This document shows positions 39,223 to 49,299 of a stretch of DNA of 64,000 bases, one piece after another. The stretch lies in the NCBI GenBank assembly GCA_030374765.1, contig JARGXX010000088.1:1302001-1366000 (forward strand), in the 5' to 3' direction. Origin of the DNA: Agarophyton chilense (Eukaryota; Rhodophyta; Florideophyceae; Gracilariales; Gracilariaceae). The notes beneath the pieces are model-generated. The model did not search any database. It was not told where the DNA came from and was given only the letters and a program-made list of their open reading frames with translations. The first letter of the stretch is position 1; each line of letters begins with the position of its first letter. The position numbers and the translations under genes were made by a program.

Positions 39223-40047
39223 TTATTGACCCATCGCTGCTGCTTGAGCACGCTGCAGCTGTTCCGGAGTGACGTCTTCAGCCTTAAAGAACGTGTAAGA
39301 AAGCATTATATCTTTGATTTCAGACATGTTCTCATCACTAGCAAATTCAGGATCGATGTAAAAGAACACGGGCATGTCAAGAGCTTCTCCAGGTTTCAAG
39401 CGCTGTTCATCGAAGCAGAAGCATTGAACTTTGTTGAAGTATATTGCCGCTTTGGCTGGTGTGACATTGTAGGTAGCTATGCCCGTTATCGGTTCCGGGG
39501 AGAGGTTTTTCGCCGCATAGAATGCCAAAACGGTTTCTCCTGGAAGAACTACAACTTCGGATTGTAGAGGGGTGAAGCGCCATGGAACGTGAGCGGAGAC
39601 ATCAGCATTGAAACGAATCTTAATGGGACGATCTTCTACCACCTTCGCCTCGTCTATAGCAGTTATGAAGTCATCACCTTCATCACCGTCCTTCGTCCGA
39701 ACTGTCCCCCCAAACCCAGTGACCTGACAAAAAACCCGGTAAAGCGGAACAGAAGCATATGAAAGGCCAACAGTGGCGAGAGCTAGCGCCGTCGCCCATG
39801 CAGCGAAATTACGATTTTTCTCCCGTATCGTTGCTTCCCTCTCTGGACTTCGGCGAGCTCCTTGATACTGAGCACGAGACCTTGCATTCGCAGAGTGCCA
39901 ACGAGAAGACTGTGCCGGAAATGAATTCGTTTTCCAGGCTTGTTTCCCAACCGAAAGAAACCCTCCACGGCCATGATCGATCTCGCGCCTTAGAAAAGCT
40001 GAAAGGCACGCTCGCTGAAGCATGCTCCTTATCTGTACCTGAATCAT
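39223..40047 (-). CDS. COX11: Cytochrome c oxidase assembly protein COX11 (CtaG)
   Basis: The first ATG in frame (40047) gives 274 residues. The N-terminus (MIQVQIRSMLQRACLSAFLRRE) is a basic amphipathic mitochondrial presequence; a Met at residue 9 is also possible. One membrane helix follows at ~77-95 (AAWATALALATVGLSYASVPLY), leading into VPLYRVFCQVTGFGGT, the family hallmark. The soluble intermembrane-space domain contains the copper-binding CFCF motif (~residue 208: KVQCFCFDEQRLKPGE) and the DMPVFFYIDPEF strand. COX11 delivers copper to the CuB site of cytochrome oxidase. The gene converges on VPS41, only ~85 bp apart at the stops. Confidence 0.97.
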   Translation of the reverse strand: MIQVQIRSMLQRACLSAFLRREIDHGRGGFLSVGKQAWKTNSFPAQSSRWHSANARSRAQYQGARRSPEREATIREKNRNFAAWATALALATVGLSYASVPLYRVFCQVTGFGGTVRTKDGDEGDDFITAIDEAKVVEDRPIKIRFNADVSAHVPWRFTPLQSEVVVLPGETVLAFYAAKNLSPEPITGIATYNVTPAKAAIYFNKVQCFCFDEQRLKPGEALDMPVFFYIDPEFASDENMSEIKDIMLSYTFFKAEDVTPEQLQRAQAAAMGQ

Positions 40048-41699
40048 GGTTTGCGAGCAGAACTCGTGAAAAAGAAAACACAGATCAGCTCCAGCCCCAT
40101 AAGAACACAGCTTCACTAAACTAACAGACACGTTGGAGTCAACCGAAAACCATGTACCAAGTCCGATACTTCCCTACATGCGATGGGGATTCCCATATCT
40201 GGCGGGGTTTTGAGACGGGGGCGGATTATGGCACCCTTCTACATGCAATATTCAATCCAACTGGCTTATATCTTTTGCTATTTTTTTTAGCGTAAAATAT
40301 TTTTCGCATCTGCGGCACAGACAACGAACAAGAGTGGTTTCTGGCCTCTTTTCGAACGGTCCTTGAGGCGAAGCTGTCGTATTGCCATGCAAAATGCTTT
40401 GGCAAAGAACCATCAAGACTTCTTGTGCTTTTCTTTCTCTAAAGTACTCTCTTTTGATACTCCAAATGTCGAAAGGGACCTCGCTGTAGACCGCGAGCAA
40501 AAGTTCAACCTCAGCTTGGCTCATGAAAGCAATGTTCTCAAACTATCAGGGGTTATACTTCCTCTTGTACCAAAGTACTGTGTCATTCAAACAAAGATGT
40601 AGGAAGGTCTTGAATTGAGGACAACCGAACAAAATTTGGGATTCATTAAGATAAAAGAAAGACTATGCATTGTAATGTATGATCTCCAAATGAATGAATG
40701 GCGAACTCTTGTTTCATTTGTCAAGTCAGATATGCGTTGACCCCAAAAACAACCCATACAACTTGCTTCAGCTTGATTATCCATGTGTTTTTTTATTCTG
40801 CATGTTGTACACGAGAAAAATTGGTCGTTCTAACGTCAGACTGAGGTTACCCCTCGTTGAATGCGGTATTCTATGAAATACAGCTTGCAAATAAAGGTGG
40901 GGCTACATAGCGCAAGCGTGCATTGCCACCTCTCTAAAAGAATGAACGTGAGACGTGATTTCATGTTGCAGTGTTCAGACTGAACAGTTCAGTCTACTAT
41001 CCCATTTGACTGAGATAGAAACCGGGTTGTGAGACACAACCTTTAATATCGAGTGTGAATGGTGGACAGGGACGATCGTCGTAATTTGCAATATAAAGCC
41101 TCAAAGACAGCAAAGCTTTCCATGGCATTTTGATGAAGCGCAGTTGCTGCGATTCGACATACGAGAACTGAAACAGACGTATTGCAGTCAAACAGTAATG
41201 CGATGTGCATGCGACAAAAGGTTGAGGAGAGGAAGATACTAAACGGACCGATCTCAAGGCAAAACTGACCCCCATGGGTGTCGCTTTTGCTTGAAAATTA
41301 AGGACCTGTCTTCTCTCAAATGCGACAGTAACTCCTTGTCGGGGTTTGTGATGGATCTTATGAGCAGCGATTCACAACAGGAAAACAAGTGAATCATTGT
41401 CATTCAAAGGAATCGATTCGAATAAACATGTTCGTTGCTCGAACCGCATGCTTTCAGTCTCTTTCCTTAACATATCGCGCGCAGTATTACTTTGTCGTGC
41501 AGCATGAATATAGCCCACTCACATCTTGCGATATGGTAGAAAAGACTCTCACCAAAGTCTGTTTCCTTTGTGGCCTCACGGATTATTAATATAGGCTCTC
41601 AGGGAGCCCAACCGCTACACAAGGCATGTGCCATACACAAACCTATCTCTATCTACAATTGTTAGGATGTCGTAAGTGCAAGACACCCAATACTCGTTG
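40048..41699. other. 1.65 kb spacer without recognised gene
   Basis: This contains the COX11 promoter region and the 3' flank of OGT. Frames up to ~90 codons on both strands show no family resemblance or coding-like composition. No transposon signature is visible. Confidence 0.45.
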
Positions 41700-44600
41700 T
41701 CAGGTAACCAGCGCAGAGTTGTACAATCTGTCCCGCAACAGGCTTTCTGAACGACTGGAACTTGAGCCAGTGTGCATTCCATCAACTGCAGCAGGCCTCG
41801 ACACCATTGTCGAACCGTCGTAAACATCACGGCCATAGATGTGAGTTGGGGAGTTTCCTTGTTCAAAGTTACGCCAAGCTTGCCAGTACAGCCCTTCCAC
41901 ATTTCGAACCCACCGTTCAGTGTCGAAAAGGGCATTTGTGTATCTGGAAGCTTCAAGCTTTGCCCTGATTGCGGCGAGGCGGGGACGGTTAGTCGCCAGC
42001 TCCACAGCGAGATCTTCATACGCGTTCATGTCTGGTGCTACAAGCTCGGGGAACCCTGCCGCGGTAAGAAGACTTGCAGCCACTCTAGACGCGAACAAAG
42101 AACCAGGACATGTAACCATTGGAACCCCCGACCACAAAACATCCGTCCCTGTCGTGTGGGCATTGCACGTGGGGGTGTCCAAAAACAAATCACCAAGCCC
42201 TGCTCGGGCGACGTGCTCCTCTTTCCCAGCTACATCTGTGAAAACAAGCCGATCAGGTCCGAGGCCACGTGCGAGCGCTTCGTTCTTTATCCGTTGTTCA
42301 GCTGTCGGTGGGAACCGAAGAAGCCATATCTTTGAGTTTGGTACACGTCTCAGGATCCGAGCCCAGACGTCAAATGTGTCTGGCGATAGTTTGTAGAGTT
42401 GATTGTGCATAAGAAACAAAAAGCAGTCCTCCGGGAGACCATATCGCGCTCGAGTAAGAGGGCCGGAAGGGTACGAATTGGGGCCTGGGAAACTGGTTTG
42501 TCTGTGATCGTTCACAAAATAGCTGTGCGGATGATACAATAAAGCCTCCGAGTGCATTCGCGATGCGAGGTTCGGAGGAGAAGTCACAACATCTGTGATA
42601 AAGTACTCGATATAGTGAGCTCCCAATGTTCCTGGAAAGCCCATGAAAGAAACCTGAATCGGAGCCGGTCGAAGAGCAAAAAGTTCGGTTCGAGCGCCCT
42701 TTGTGTACCCATTGCAATTCACAAGCACATGGATTCCATCTCTTGCGATGGCCTCGGCAGACTGCTTCGGGGACAAACCAGAAATGTCCAGAAAATGTTC
42801 CGCTTCCCCTTCAATGCGTCTTCTCCAGTGGGAATTATCCGACGGAGTAAGTGCATAACAGTAGCACTCGACAGTTGTGCCCTTGCCATGAAGGCCATAA
42901 ATGCTTTGGGTGAGATGGCTGTACGGGTGATTATTGTAGTCTGAGGAAACATAGCCAACCTTGAGCCGTGGCTTAGGACCTCTCGGGTACACCCATCGCT
43001 GATTCACATGGGGAATACCCGCCACAACCGATTCGGCCCTCGACGCATATGCAGCGGACAAGGCTTTGAACTTCTCCGGACTGAGAGGGTAGATGAGGGC
43101 ATGGAAAGGCTGGACGCTCGGAAGCCCACTGATGAGCACAGGAGAAACCACAGACGGGGAACTAGAGATGAACTTGGCAAAATTGCTCTTCAGCTTGGAC
43201 TTGCTGAAGACAGCCGGGGAGGAGGGGTGATGCACATACTTTCTTCGCGCCAAGCGATCAGAATTTTCTTCGCGAAGAGTGCTGGCGGATAAAGATCCTT
43301 CTCTTTCGGACCTGGAGCCACAGGCGTCAACAAGTTGCGGGGTAGAATTGGAAAGCGCGCCCTGCAAAGTGTGTTGCAAACAAGACGGAGTGCCCGGGTT
43401 TCTCATCATCGCAACCAACTGCTTATCGATAATGGCCAGCAGCGTTGCAAAGTTCTGAGTTCGGTCGGACCAGTCACAAATCACGCTCAACGAATGCACC
43501 ATATTACAAAAGGCGTCTGGGAGATCGTTTTGCAATGAGAGAGCAGCCTTGTAGCTGGCAACCGACTCCTCAATCTTGTTAAGGTCCTTGTATGTATTAG
43601 CCAAATTTGCATGATGATCGGCAGCATCCGGTTGAAGAGTAACTGCGCGGATGTAAAAGGGTATGGCCTCATCTGTTCGCCCCATGTCTCTCAAAGCGGT
43701 ACCCAGACCGGCAGCTGCCTCGGCCAGGTTTGGATTTCCCATCAAGGCAGCTCTGTACTGTGTTTCAGCTTCCTGCGGCTTGCCTTGGTCTCGAAGCAGA
43801 CCCGCCAGATTGCAGTGGGCTGCAGGGAAACCGGGCTGGCAAGCCAGAGCCGCATTGTAGCAGTGCATGGCGTCAAAAATTGCACCGCGGGCTCTCATCG
43901 CATTGCCAAGGTTGTTCCAGGCGTCAGGATGTCTGGGGGATATGGTGAGAGCGGCGCGATAAGCCATCTCGGCCTCCGGGATCCTGTTGAAATTGCGCAA
44001 GGTGTTGCCGACATTGTTGAAGATGTCCTCGGCCAAAACGGGACCAAACTCGAGCCCTGTAAATTCTGATAGGCTAGGGTCATAAACACCTTGACTGTAC
44101 ATGGCGGTGGTGAATGCGGCGCGTGCCTCGGTCGAATCGGGTGAAAGCGCGACACAAGCTCGATACACGTCGGCGGCGAGGTTGAGATATCCTGCGTTCT
44201 GGCAGGCACGACCAACAGCCAAACAAGACTCAAAGGTATCCACAGGAACAGAAAAGTGCAGTGGAGCCAACATTTCCGGCATGGGCATGGCGGGGGCGGC
44301 AGACACATGGGCGTTTGGAACAATGTGCTGCATTGCAAATTCGTGGGATGGATCGAGGGCCTGGGCAGTGGTTTGAGCCAAGGGCTGCTGGGGTGGAGCC
44401 AGAAGCAGCGTGGTGGGTTGAAGAGACATGGTGGTGTAGGCTTGAGGTGTTTCAAGGGAGTCTTGAGCGGTTTGCGTGGCAGCGTACTGGTCGGTGGAGG
44501 GCAGTCGAAACGAAGGAACAGCGAACATTGGCTGCGACGGTTGAGTGTGGGTGGATGAGTTAGAAGCAAAGGAGTTTGGGAACATGAGCTCCTGAGCGGA

Positions 44601-45572
44601 GTGATCGTCCGCGGTGACATGCTGCAGCGAAGTGGGGGCCGGTGCGGGAAACTGGTGGTGCAGCACGGAATGCGGTTGATGCGGTTGAATTGGCGGGCGC
44701 AACGTATTGATAAATGACAAATTGGCGGCGACCTCGTCCTGGAGGTGCGGCTGCAGGTGGGACGGTCGGTCGGTCATGGGATAGGCGAGGTTGTGAAGCT
44801 TGTGTTCCACATGGTTGAGGTGGTGGTGCGGCGGGGACGGTTTTGGAGCGAGCGTGGTGCTTTGCAGTTGCATGGGGTCGGAGGAGATGGAGGGATGGGC
44901 GACAAAGTGCAGCTGCTGCGGTTGGCTCTTGGCGTGGTGATGAAGGTGAGAATGCATATGGGGGGCGGCAGCGGCAGCGGCAGCAGCAGCGGCAGTAGCA
45001 GCAGCAGCAGCAGCCGACGACGACGACGACGACGACGACGGGGCGGAGACGTGGGCGGTGGCAAGTTGCGGGTGGTGGCGTTCGAAGCGCGGCGCAACGT
45101 GCATAACGTGTTGGTGGGCGGCGTCAAGCACGGGAAGCGCTGGAAGAGCAGAAAACGGAGTGTCTCCAAAGTAGTGTACATGGTCGTGCGGCTGAGGGTG
45201 CGGCTGAGGGTGCGGCTGAATGGGGGGAAACGGGGAGTGCGAGAGAAGAAGCGAAGGCGGGTAGAGGTCGGGTTGCGAGTGGTCCGAATGGTGAGTGTGC
45301 ATGATGTGGTGGTCGTGGAGCGGGGTGACTCGCGGATGGACGGGGTGGACAGGGTTGATGGGGGCGAAGGGGGGAGGGGCGGGCGGCTGCTCGTGGAAGT
45401 GAAGGGCGGGATGCATTGGGGGCGCGGCGTTGGGGGGGAAGAACGGGTTGTGGGAGTGGGTAGGCATTTGAGCAGAGGGCGGCGGCAAGGGCGGGGCGGG
45501 AAAGTCGGAGCGCGAGCGACGAAGCTGGTGAGGAAACGAAGGGCGTGGCGCAAAGTGCAGGGTGACGGCCAT
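41700..45572 (-). CDS. OGT: Protein O-GlcNAc transferase (OGT/SECRET AGENT type)
   Basis: The first in-frame ATG (45572) gives 1,290 residues in one exon. Residues ~1-440 are low-complexity Pro/His/Gln/Ala-rich, including a poly-Ser and poly-Ala run (~190-225). About seven TPRs follow (~450-700; for example DAWNNLGNAMRARGAIFDAMHCYNAALACQPG). The GT41 catalytic region runs from ~865: LKVGYVSSDYNNHPYSHL with the conserved active-site His, DGIHVLVNCNGYTKGAR, ELFALRPAPIQVSFMGFPGT, and DTPTCNAHTTGTDVLWSGVPMVTCPG binding UDP. It transfers GlcNAc from UDP-GlcNAc to Ser/Thr of nuclear and cytosolic proteins. The insert between catalytic lobes is short, as in plants. It has fewer TPRs than animal OGT. 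It is divergent to the Myb gene across a GC-rich intergenic region. Confidence 0.95.
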   Translation of the reverse strand: MAVTLHFAPRPSFPHQLRRSRSDFPAPPLPPPSAQMPTHSHNPFFPPNAAPPMHPALHFHEQPPAPPPFAPINPVHPVHPRVTPLHDHHIMHTHHSDHSQPDLYPPSLLLSHSPFPPIQPHPQPHPQPHDHVHYFGDTPFSALPALPVLDAAHQHVMHVAPRFERHHPQLATAHVSAPSSSSSSSSAAAAAATAAAAAAAAAAPHMHSHLHHHAKSQPQQLHFVAHPSISSDPMQLQSTTLAPKPSPPHHHLNHVEHKLHNLAYPMTDRPSHLQPHLQDEVAANLSFINTLRPPIQPHQPHSVLHHQFPAPAPTSLQHVTADDHSAQELMFPNSFASNSSTHTQPSQPMFAVPSFRLPSTDQYAATQTAQDSLETPQAYTTMSLQPTTLLLAPPQQPLAQTTAQALDPSHEFAMQHIVPNAHVSAAPAMPMPEMLAPLHFSVPVDTFESCLAVGRACQNAGYLNLAADVYRACVALSPDSTEARAAFTTAMYSQGVYDPSLSEFTGLEFGPVLAEDIFNNVGNTLRNFNRIPEAEMAYRAALTISPRHPDAWNNLGNAMRARGAIFDAMHCYNAALACQPGFPAAHCNLAGLLRDQGKPQEAETQYRAALMGNPNLAEAAAGLGTALRDMGRTDEAIPFYIRAVTLQPDAADHHANLANTYKDLNKIEESVASYKAALSLQNDLPDAFCNMVHSLSVICDWSDRTQNFATLLAIIDKQLVAMMRNPGTPSCLQHTLQGALSNSTPQLVDACGSRSEREGSLSASTLREENSDRLARRKYVHHPSSPAVFSKSKLKSNFAKFISSSPSVVSPVLISGLPSVQPFHALIYPLSPEKFKALSAAYASRAESVVAGIPHVNQRWVYPRGPKPRLKVGYVSSDYNNHPYSHLTQSIYGLHGKGTTVECYCYALTPSDNSHWRRRIEGEAEHFLDISGLSPKQSAEAIARDGIHVLVNCNGYTKGARTELFALRPAPIQVSFMGFPGTLGAHYIEYFITDVVTSPPNLASRMHSEALLYHPHSYFVNDHRQTSFPGPNSYPSGPLTRARYGLPEDCFLFLMHNQLYKLSPDTFDVWARILRRVPNSKIWLLRFPPTAEQRIKNEALARGLGPDRLVFTDVAGKEEHVARAGLGDLFLDTPTCNAHTTGTDVLWSGVPMVTCPGSLFASRVAASLLTAAGFPELVAPDMNAYEDLAVELATNRPRLAAIRAKLEASRYTNALFDTERWVRNVEGLYWQAWRNFEQGNSPTHIYGRDVYDGSTMVSRPAAVDGMHTGSSSSRSESLLRDRLYNSALVT

Positions 45573-46799
45573 AGCACGGGGATGGAGGGGAATGGAGGGG
45601 AGGGGGGAGGGGGTGGGGGTGCTGAACGGCGAAATGGAGAGGTCAGGAAGGATCCATAGGAGAGAAGGCGGTGGTGACGGGCGCGGCGGAAGCGACGAGG
45701 AGGTGAGGTGGGTAACACGGTGAGCCAAAGCTCAAGCGGGGGGCGGCTTGGAGTGGGAGTAATGAAGAGGGAGAGGGCAAGGGAGAGGAGGGAGGAGTAG
45801 CAAAGACAGAGCGCGCGCAGACAGCAGCAACACGAGCACGGCACGCACACACACGCACGGGGCGCAGCGGGAACGAAGGCGCGGGCAATTGGCAGCGCGC
45901 AAGCGCGCAAGCGCGCAAGCGACGCGACACGTGTGCGGCGTGAAACACCAACAAGAGGCCAAGAAAAGGGGTGCAACACGACCGTTGGAACGCGACGCGG
46001 CGTGTGCACTGGCAAACAAAGATTTGATAAAAACGACACGACGCACGCGTGGGACGTAATGATTGGACATGACGCGCGCACACATTTCGGCTGGTGTGAT
46101 TGGAGGCGTATGCGCACGTGTGCGGTTGGGGCGCGTCTCGCTGGCTTGTGGTGCACGTGGTGCACGTGGTCGTTTGCGCGCACGCAAGAGTGCGTGCACA
46201 AACAACACACAACGCACGCACACTTTTGACGCGTGTGTAAGGCACGTGTACGCGTACAGATAACATACGTACATACGGCACAGCGGGCGCTGTCGCCTCG
46301 CTGGCGGCACGGCCTGCCTTCGGCTGCACACACACAACAAACAACACCAGCGCAGTGGAAGCGGGGTGCTAGCTGTCGCTCAGCATGTGGTGGCCACGCA
46401 ACAAAGCTGTGCACGCATGACACGCGGCAACGTGTCCGCGTGGCCACGCGTGCAGCGCGCGGCCACGGCCAAGTGTACACGCACGCGCGCAACGCGCGCA
46501 ACGCGCGCACGCGCACGTAACGCACGTCCACGAACGGCAGCAGCTCAGCGCCGGTGCGCCGGTGCGCTGCTTGCCGTGTGCGGTGGACGGTGGGCGGTGG
46601 CGTGGCTGTTCGAGGCCCGTGCGCCTCCATCCGTCGTCACGTCACCATTCCGCTCTCCGCACGCTCGTCGGCTGTGCGCGCCCACGGCGGCGCCGCCGCG
46701 CTATCGCCCGTGTCCGCGTCCAAGCCGTCGCCGCCGTCGTCGTCGCCGCCGCCGCCGCCGTCGCGCAAGCGCGTGCGCCATGCGCGCGAGCCGCTAATC
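45573..46799. promoter_or_regulatory. GC-rich bidirectional promoter region, OGT / Myb-like gene
   Basis: About 1.2 kb lie between two divergent ATGs. It is rich in CpG, in CACGTG/GCACGTGG-type E/G-box cores (for example ~46150-46175, with two tandem TGCACGTGG units) and in GCGCGCAA repeats (45896-45918). Open frames extend through it on both strands only because stops are rare in such GC-rich sequence. No TATA box is obvious, as expected for CpG-rich promoters. Confidence 0.4.
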
Positions 46800-46801
46800 A
46801 T

Positions 46802-46851
<50 letters not shown>

Positions 46852-48461
46852 CGTCCCCGCCGCCGCATCACCTGCACCACGGCCGCCGCCACCACCACCA
46901 CCACCACCACCAACAACAACACCAGCACTCGGCCGTGACGCACGCCAGCGCGGCCGCGCCCGCCGCGCCCGTCATCATGACGGACGCCACCACGTACGCG
47001 CGCTCGCGCTCGCGCTCGCGCTCGCGCTCACGCTCGCGTTCCCCGCCGCCGCCGCGCTCGCGCTCGATGGCCGACCTCGTGCACCGCACGCAGTCCGTCG
47101 CGCCGCCCGCCGCGCTGCCGCTGCCGCTGCCGCTGCCGCTGTCGTTGCTGCCTCCGCCGCGCGCGGGCAGCGACGACGGCTCGCAACAGGAGCGCAACCA
47201 CCAGCGCCGCGCCGCGCAGCCGCCCAATTCGCCCACACAACCGCCTCGGCCGCCGCCGGCGCCACCGCCGTCGCACGCGTCGCCGGCGCCGGCGCCACCG
47301 CCGGCGCCACTGCCGCCACCGCCGGCGCCGGTGCCGCCGGGCGAGGTGTCGCGCAACGCGCAGCGCGCAAGTAGCGCCGCGCTGCCGCCCATGGTGGCGC
47401 CGGATATGTCGTCACTTACGTACAAGCGCCATCACCGTGCCAGCTCGTTGGCGCAGCCGTCGCCGCCGCACCACCGCTACCATCAGCCGCACCAGCGCCA
47501 CCGCCGCCCGCACAAACTGCAGCGCCTCATGTCCCCCCTTGAACGAAGTTCGGACATGTTGACGGCCGACATGCTGCCCGCGCACATGCTGCCCGCTCAC
47601 ATACTGCGCGGCGACGCGCTGCGCAGCCATGTGGTGGCCAACCACATGGTGCCCGCCGGCAGCGCGCTCGAATCGCCAACCAACCTCTCGTCGCCGCCCA
47701 AGTCCAAGCTACGACGCCTGCACGCGGGTGACTCGCGCACCGAGCTGCTGGAGGAGAACCGGGCACTGCGCATCCAATTGGAGCACGTGAAGAGCAAACT
47801 GCGCTCGGCCGAAAGCCGCATGCACAAGATGCACAACACGATGATGAGCAATGACGCGCTTCTGCACAAGTATCGCTCCAAGCTGGTGCACATGTTCGAG
47901 TACGGGGCGCAGCCGCAAGTGTCGGTGCGCGCGCGCGAGGAGTCGCAGCTCAAGGCGACGCACGGGCGCTGCAAAGTGGACGGCGAGAGCATCAGCAACA
48001 GTCAGCAGGAGGAGCAGGATCAAGAAGAGGAGGTGTGGAGCACGTATTCGCCGTCAGCGTCGTTCGACCCGGAACAGTCAGAGCACACGCGACGCATACA
48101 CGACCGAGGAGACGTGATATCGCGCAGCGACGCGGCGGCGCTGACAAAACATCGGCGCACGCGGGCGCCGGCATGGACGGCAATGGAGGAGCAGATTTTC
48201 ATGAAGGCGTACGACAAGCACGGGTGTCAATGGAAGCTGTATCAGGACTCGCTACCGGGGCGGTCCAGACGGCAAATACAGTCGCACGGGTCGTATCTGA
48301 TTCGGCAGGGCAAGCTGGCGAAGAAGAACAGCCGCCCATGGCAGCGGCGGAAACAGCTGGCGGCGGGCGGCGCGCCCAGCAGCATGATGCTGAGGGAGGA
48401 GGACGACGACGTGCACGCTCAAGTGGAGACGCAGCGCGCACCGCGGTCAGACGAGGAATAG
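46800..48461 (+). CDS. Myb/SANT-domain protein with RS and coiled-coil regions
   Basis: The frame opens at 46554 without an ATG; the first ATG at 46800 gives 553 residues. Order: poly-Pro (~2-18), His-rich run (~24-42), an RS dipeptide stretch (~66-80, ARSRSRSRSRSRSRSPPPPRS), and a Pro/Ala-rich region to ~300. A coiled coil at ~320-370 (ELLEENRALRIQLEHVKSKLRSAESRMHKMHN) and a Myb/SANT domain at ~450-515 (APAWTAMEEQIFMKAYDKHGCQWKLYQDSLPGRSRRQIQSHGSYLIRQGKL) follow. The final helix QIQSHGSYLIR recalls the SHAQKYF class of single-repeat Myb proteins. It is probably a nuclear DNA-binding or chromatin protein; the target is unknown. The start is uncertain because of GC-rich low complexity. Confidence 0.65.
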
Positions 48462-48539
48462 GAGGAGTATTTAGGAGGAGTATTAGGGTGTGTTTTTTGT
48501 AACATAAAAAGTGTGTTGCATTTTTTTTTTTCTAGTGAG

Positions 48540-48959
48540 TCAGTGCGTGCGGTCAAAGTCGCCGGCCATTCCGAGGAAGGTGCTGTGCACCGGGGTGCCC
48601 GCGGTGGGCGGCAGTGCGGCGGAAGCGGAAGCGGGCGCGTCGCGCGTGCGCAGCTGCTGCTGCGAATGGCGGCGACGCACATCACGACTGTGATACTCGA
48701 TGTTGAACACGTTGTGATACGACCCCTGTGGCACGACGGGCGCGCGCTGGGACCCCGGCGACGGGAAGCGGAAGTTTGACTCGGACACGGGCTTGCGCAA
48801 CACATCATCCTCCACGTCCGGACGTAGAATCTTTCCCGTGCGTACGCGCGCCTGCATGCGTTGCACAAAGCCGCGTAGACCGCCCTCGCCGCTCAGCGCG
48901 GACTCGGCCTTCCCGGCGGCCGCCAGCAGCGGCGTTGCGCGCGATCGGAGCTGCGCCAT
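48540..48959 (-). CDS. Complex I accessory subunit NDUFA7/B14.5a-like
   Basis: This 139-residue protein starts at the ATG at 48959. The central block VPQGSYHNVFNIEYHSRDVRRR (~residues 77-98) matches the diagnostic NDUFA7 motif P-x-G-x2-H-x6-Y-x2-R-D-x-R-R with exact spacing. It is preceded by a basic N-terminal helix region (FVQRMQARVRTGKILRP) and followed by a Pro/Ala-rich tail containing a G-T-P, as in animal B14.5a. Length is close to the family (~113). NDUFA7 is a peripheral-arm accessory subunit of mitochondrial NADH:ubiquinone oxidoreductase. It converges with the Myb-like gene, ~80 bp apart. A GT-rich G-quadruplex-prone tract lies directly upstream. Recognition rests on one motif. Confidence 0.6.
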   Translation of the reverse strand: MAQLRSRATPLLAAAGKAESALSGEGGLRGFVQRMQARVRTGKILRPDVEDDVLRKPVSESNFRFPSPGSQRAPVVPQGSYHNVFNIEYHSRDVRRRHSQQQLRTRDAPASASAALPPTAGTPVHSTFLGMAGDFDRTH

Positions 48960-48971
48960 GTCGGTGCGGCG

Positions 48972-49083
48972 GGGTGGTTGCTTGGTTGCTTGGTTGGTTG
49001 TTGGTTGGTGCGTGGTTGGTGCGTGGTTGGTGGTGGTGGTTGGTGGTGGTGGTTGGTGCGTGCGTGGTGCGTGGTGGTGGAGG
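48972..49083 (+). repeat. GGTTGG-rich minisatellite (G-quadruplex-prone)
   Basis: This ~110-bp tract is built of GGTTG, GGTTGGTGCGT and GGTGGT units, beginning within 15 bp upstream of the NDUFA7-like ATG. The G-rich strand is opposite to that gene's coding strand. GGTTGGTGCGTGGTTGG at 49003-49019 has the four GG-tracts needed for a two-tetrad quadruplex. Confidence 0.85.
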
Positions 49084-49183
49084 TGCGTGCGTGCGGACGC
49101 GCGGGCGCGCCAACTGCATCAAACGGCTACGCTACTTGCTAGCAGTGCTCTGTAGCAAAAGTATGCAGCTGCGACGAGGCGCC

Positions 49184-49299
49184 CGTGTGAGGCGTGTGGG
49201 GCGTGTGGGGCGTGTGAGGCGTATGCAACGTGCATCTTCTGTGAGTCGTGTGTGACGTGCAGCATTTGTGAGACGTGTGAGACGTGTGAGACGTGGAGG
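49184..49299 (+). repeat. Short tandem decamer and nonamer repeats
   Basis: About four GTGTGRGGC-type units (49184-49222) and about four GAGACGTGT units (49266-49298) lie in the spacer between the NDUFA7-like gene and the VCBS gene. They are low-complexity repeats with no known function. Confidence 0.75.

Noticed and set aside
44745-45659. 304-codon Gly/Arg/Val-rich plus-strand frame over the OGT N-terminus
   Set aside because: It is a complement of the Pro/His/Ala-rich coding repeats, with no start context or domain.
44774-46630. A 618-codon minus-strand open frame across the OGT N-terminus and promoter
   Set aside because: It is Pro/Arg/Cys low-complexity sequence in a GC-rich region where stops are rare, overlaps the real OGT frame, and shows no domain.
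46562-47374. Ala/Arg-rich 270-codon frame beside the Myb gene
   Set aside because: It is an out-of-phase reading of CCG/GCC repeats; only the frame leading into the Myb domain has recognisable content.
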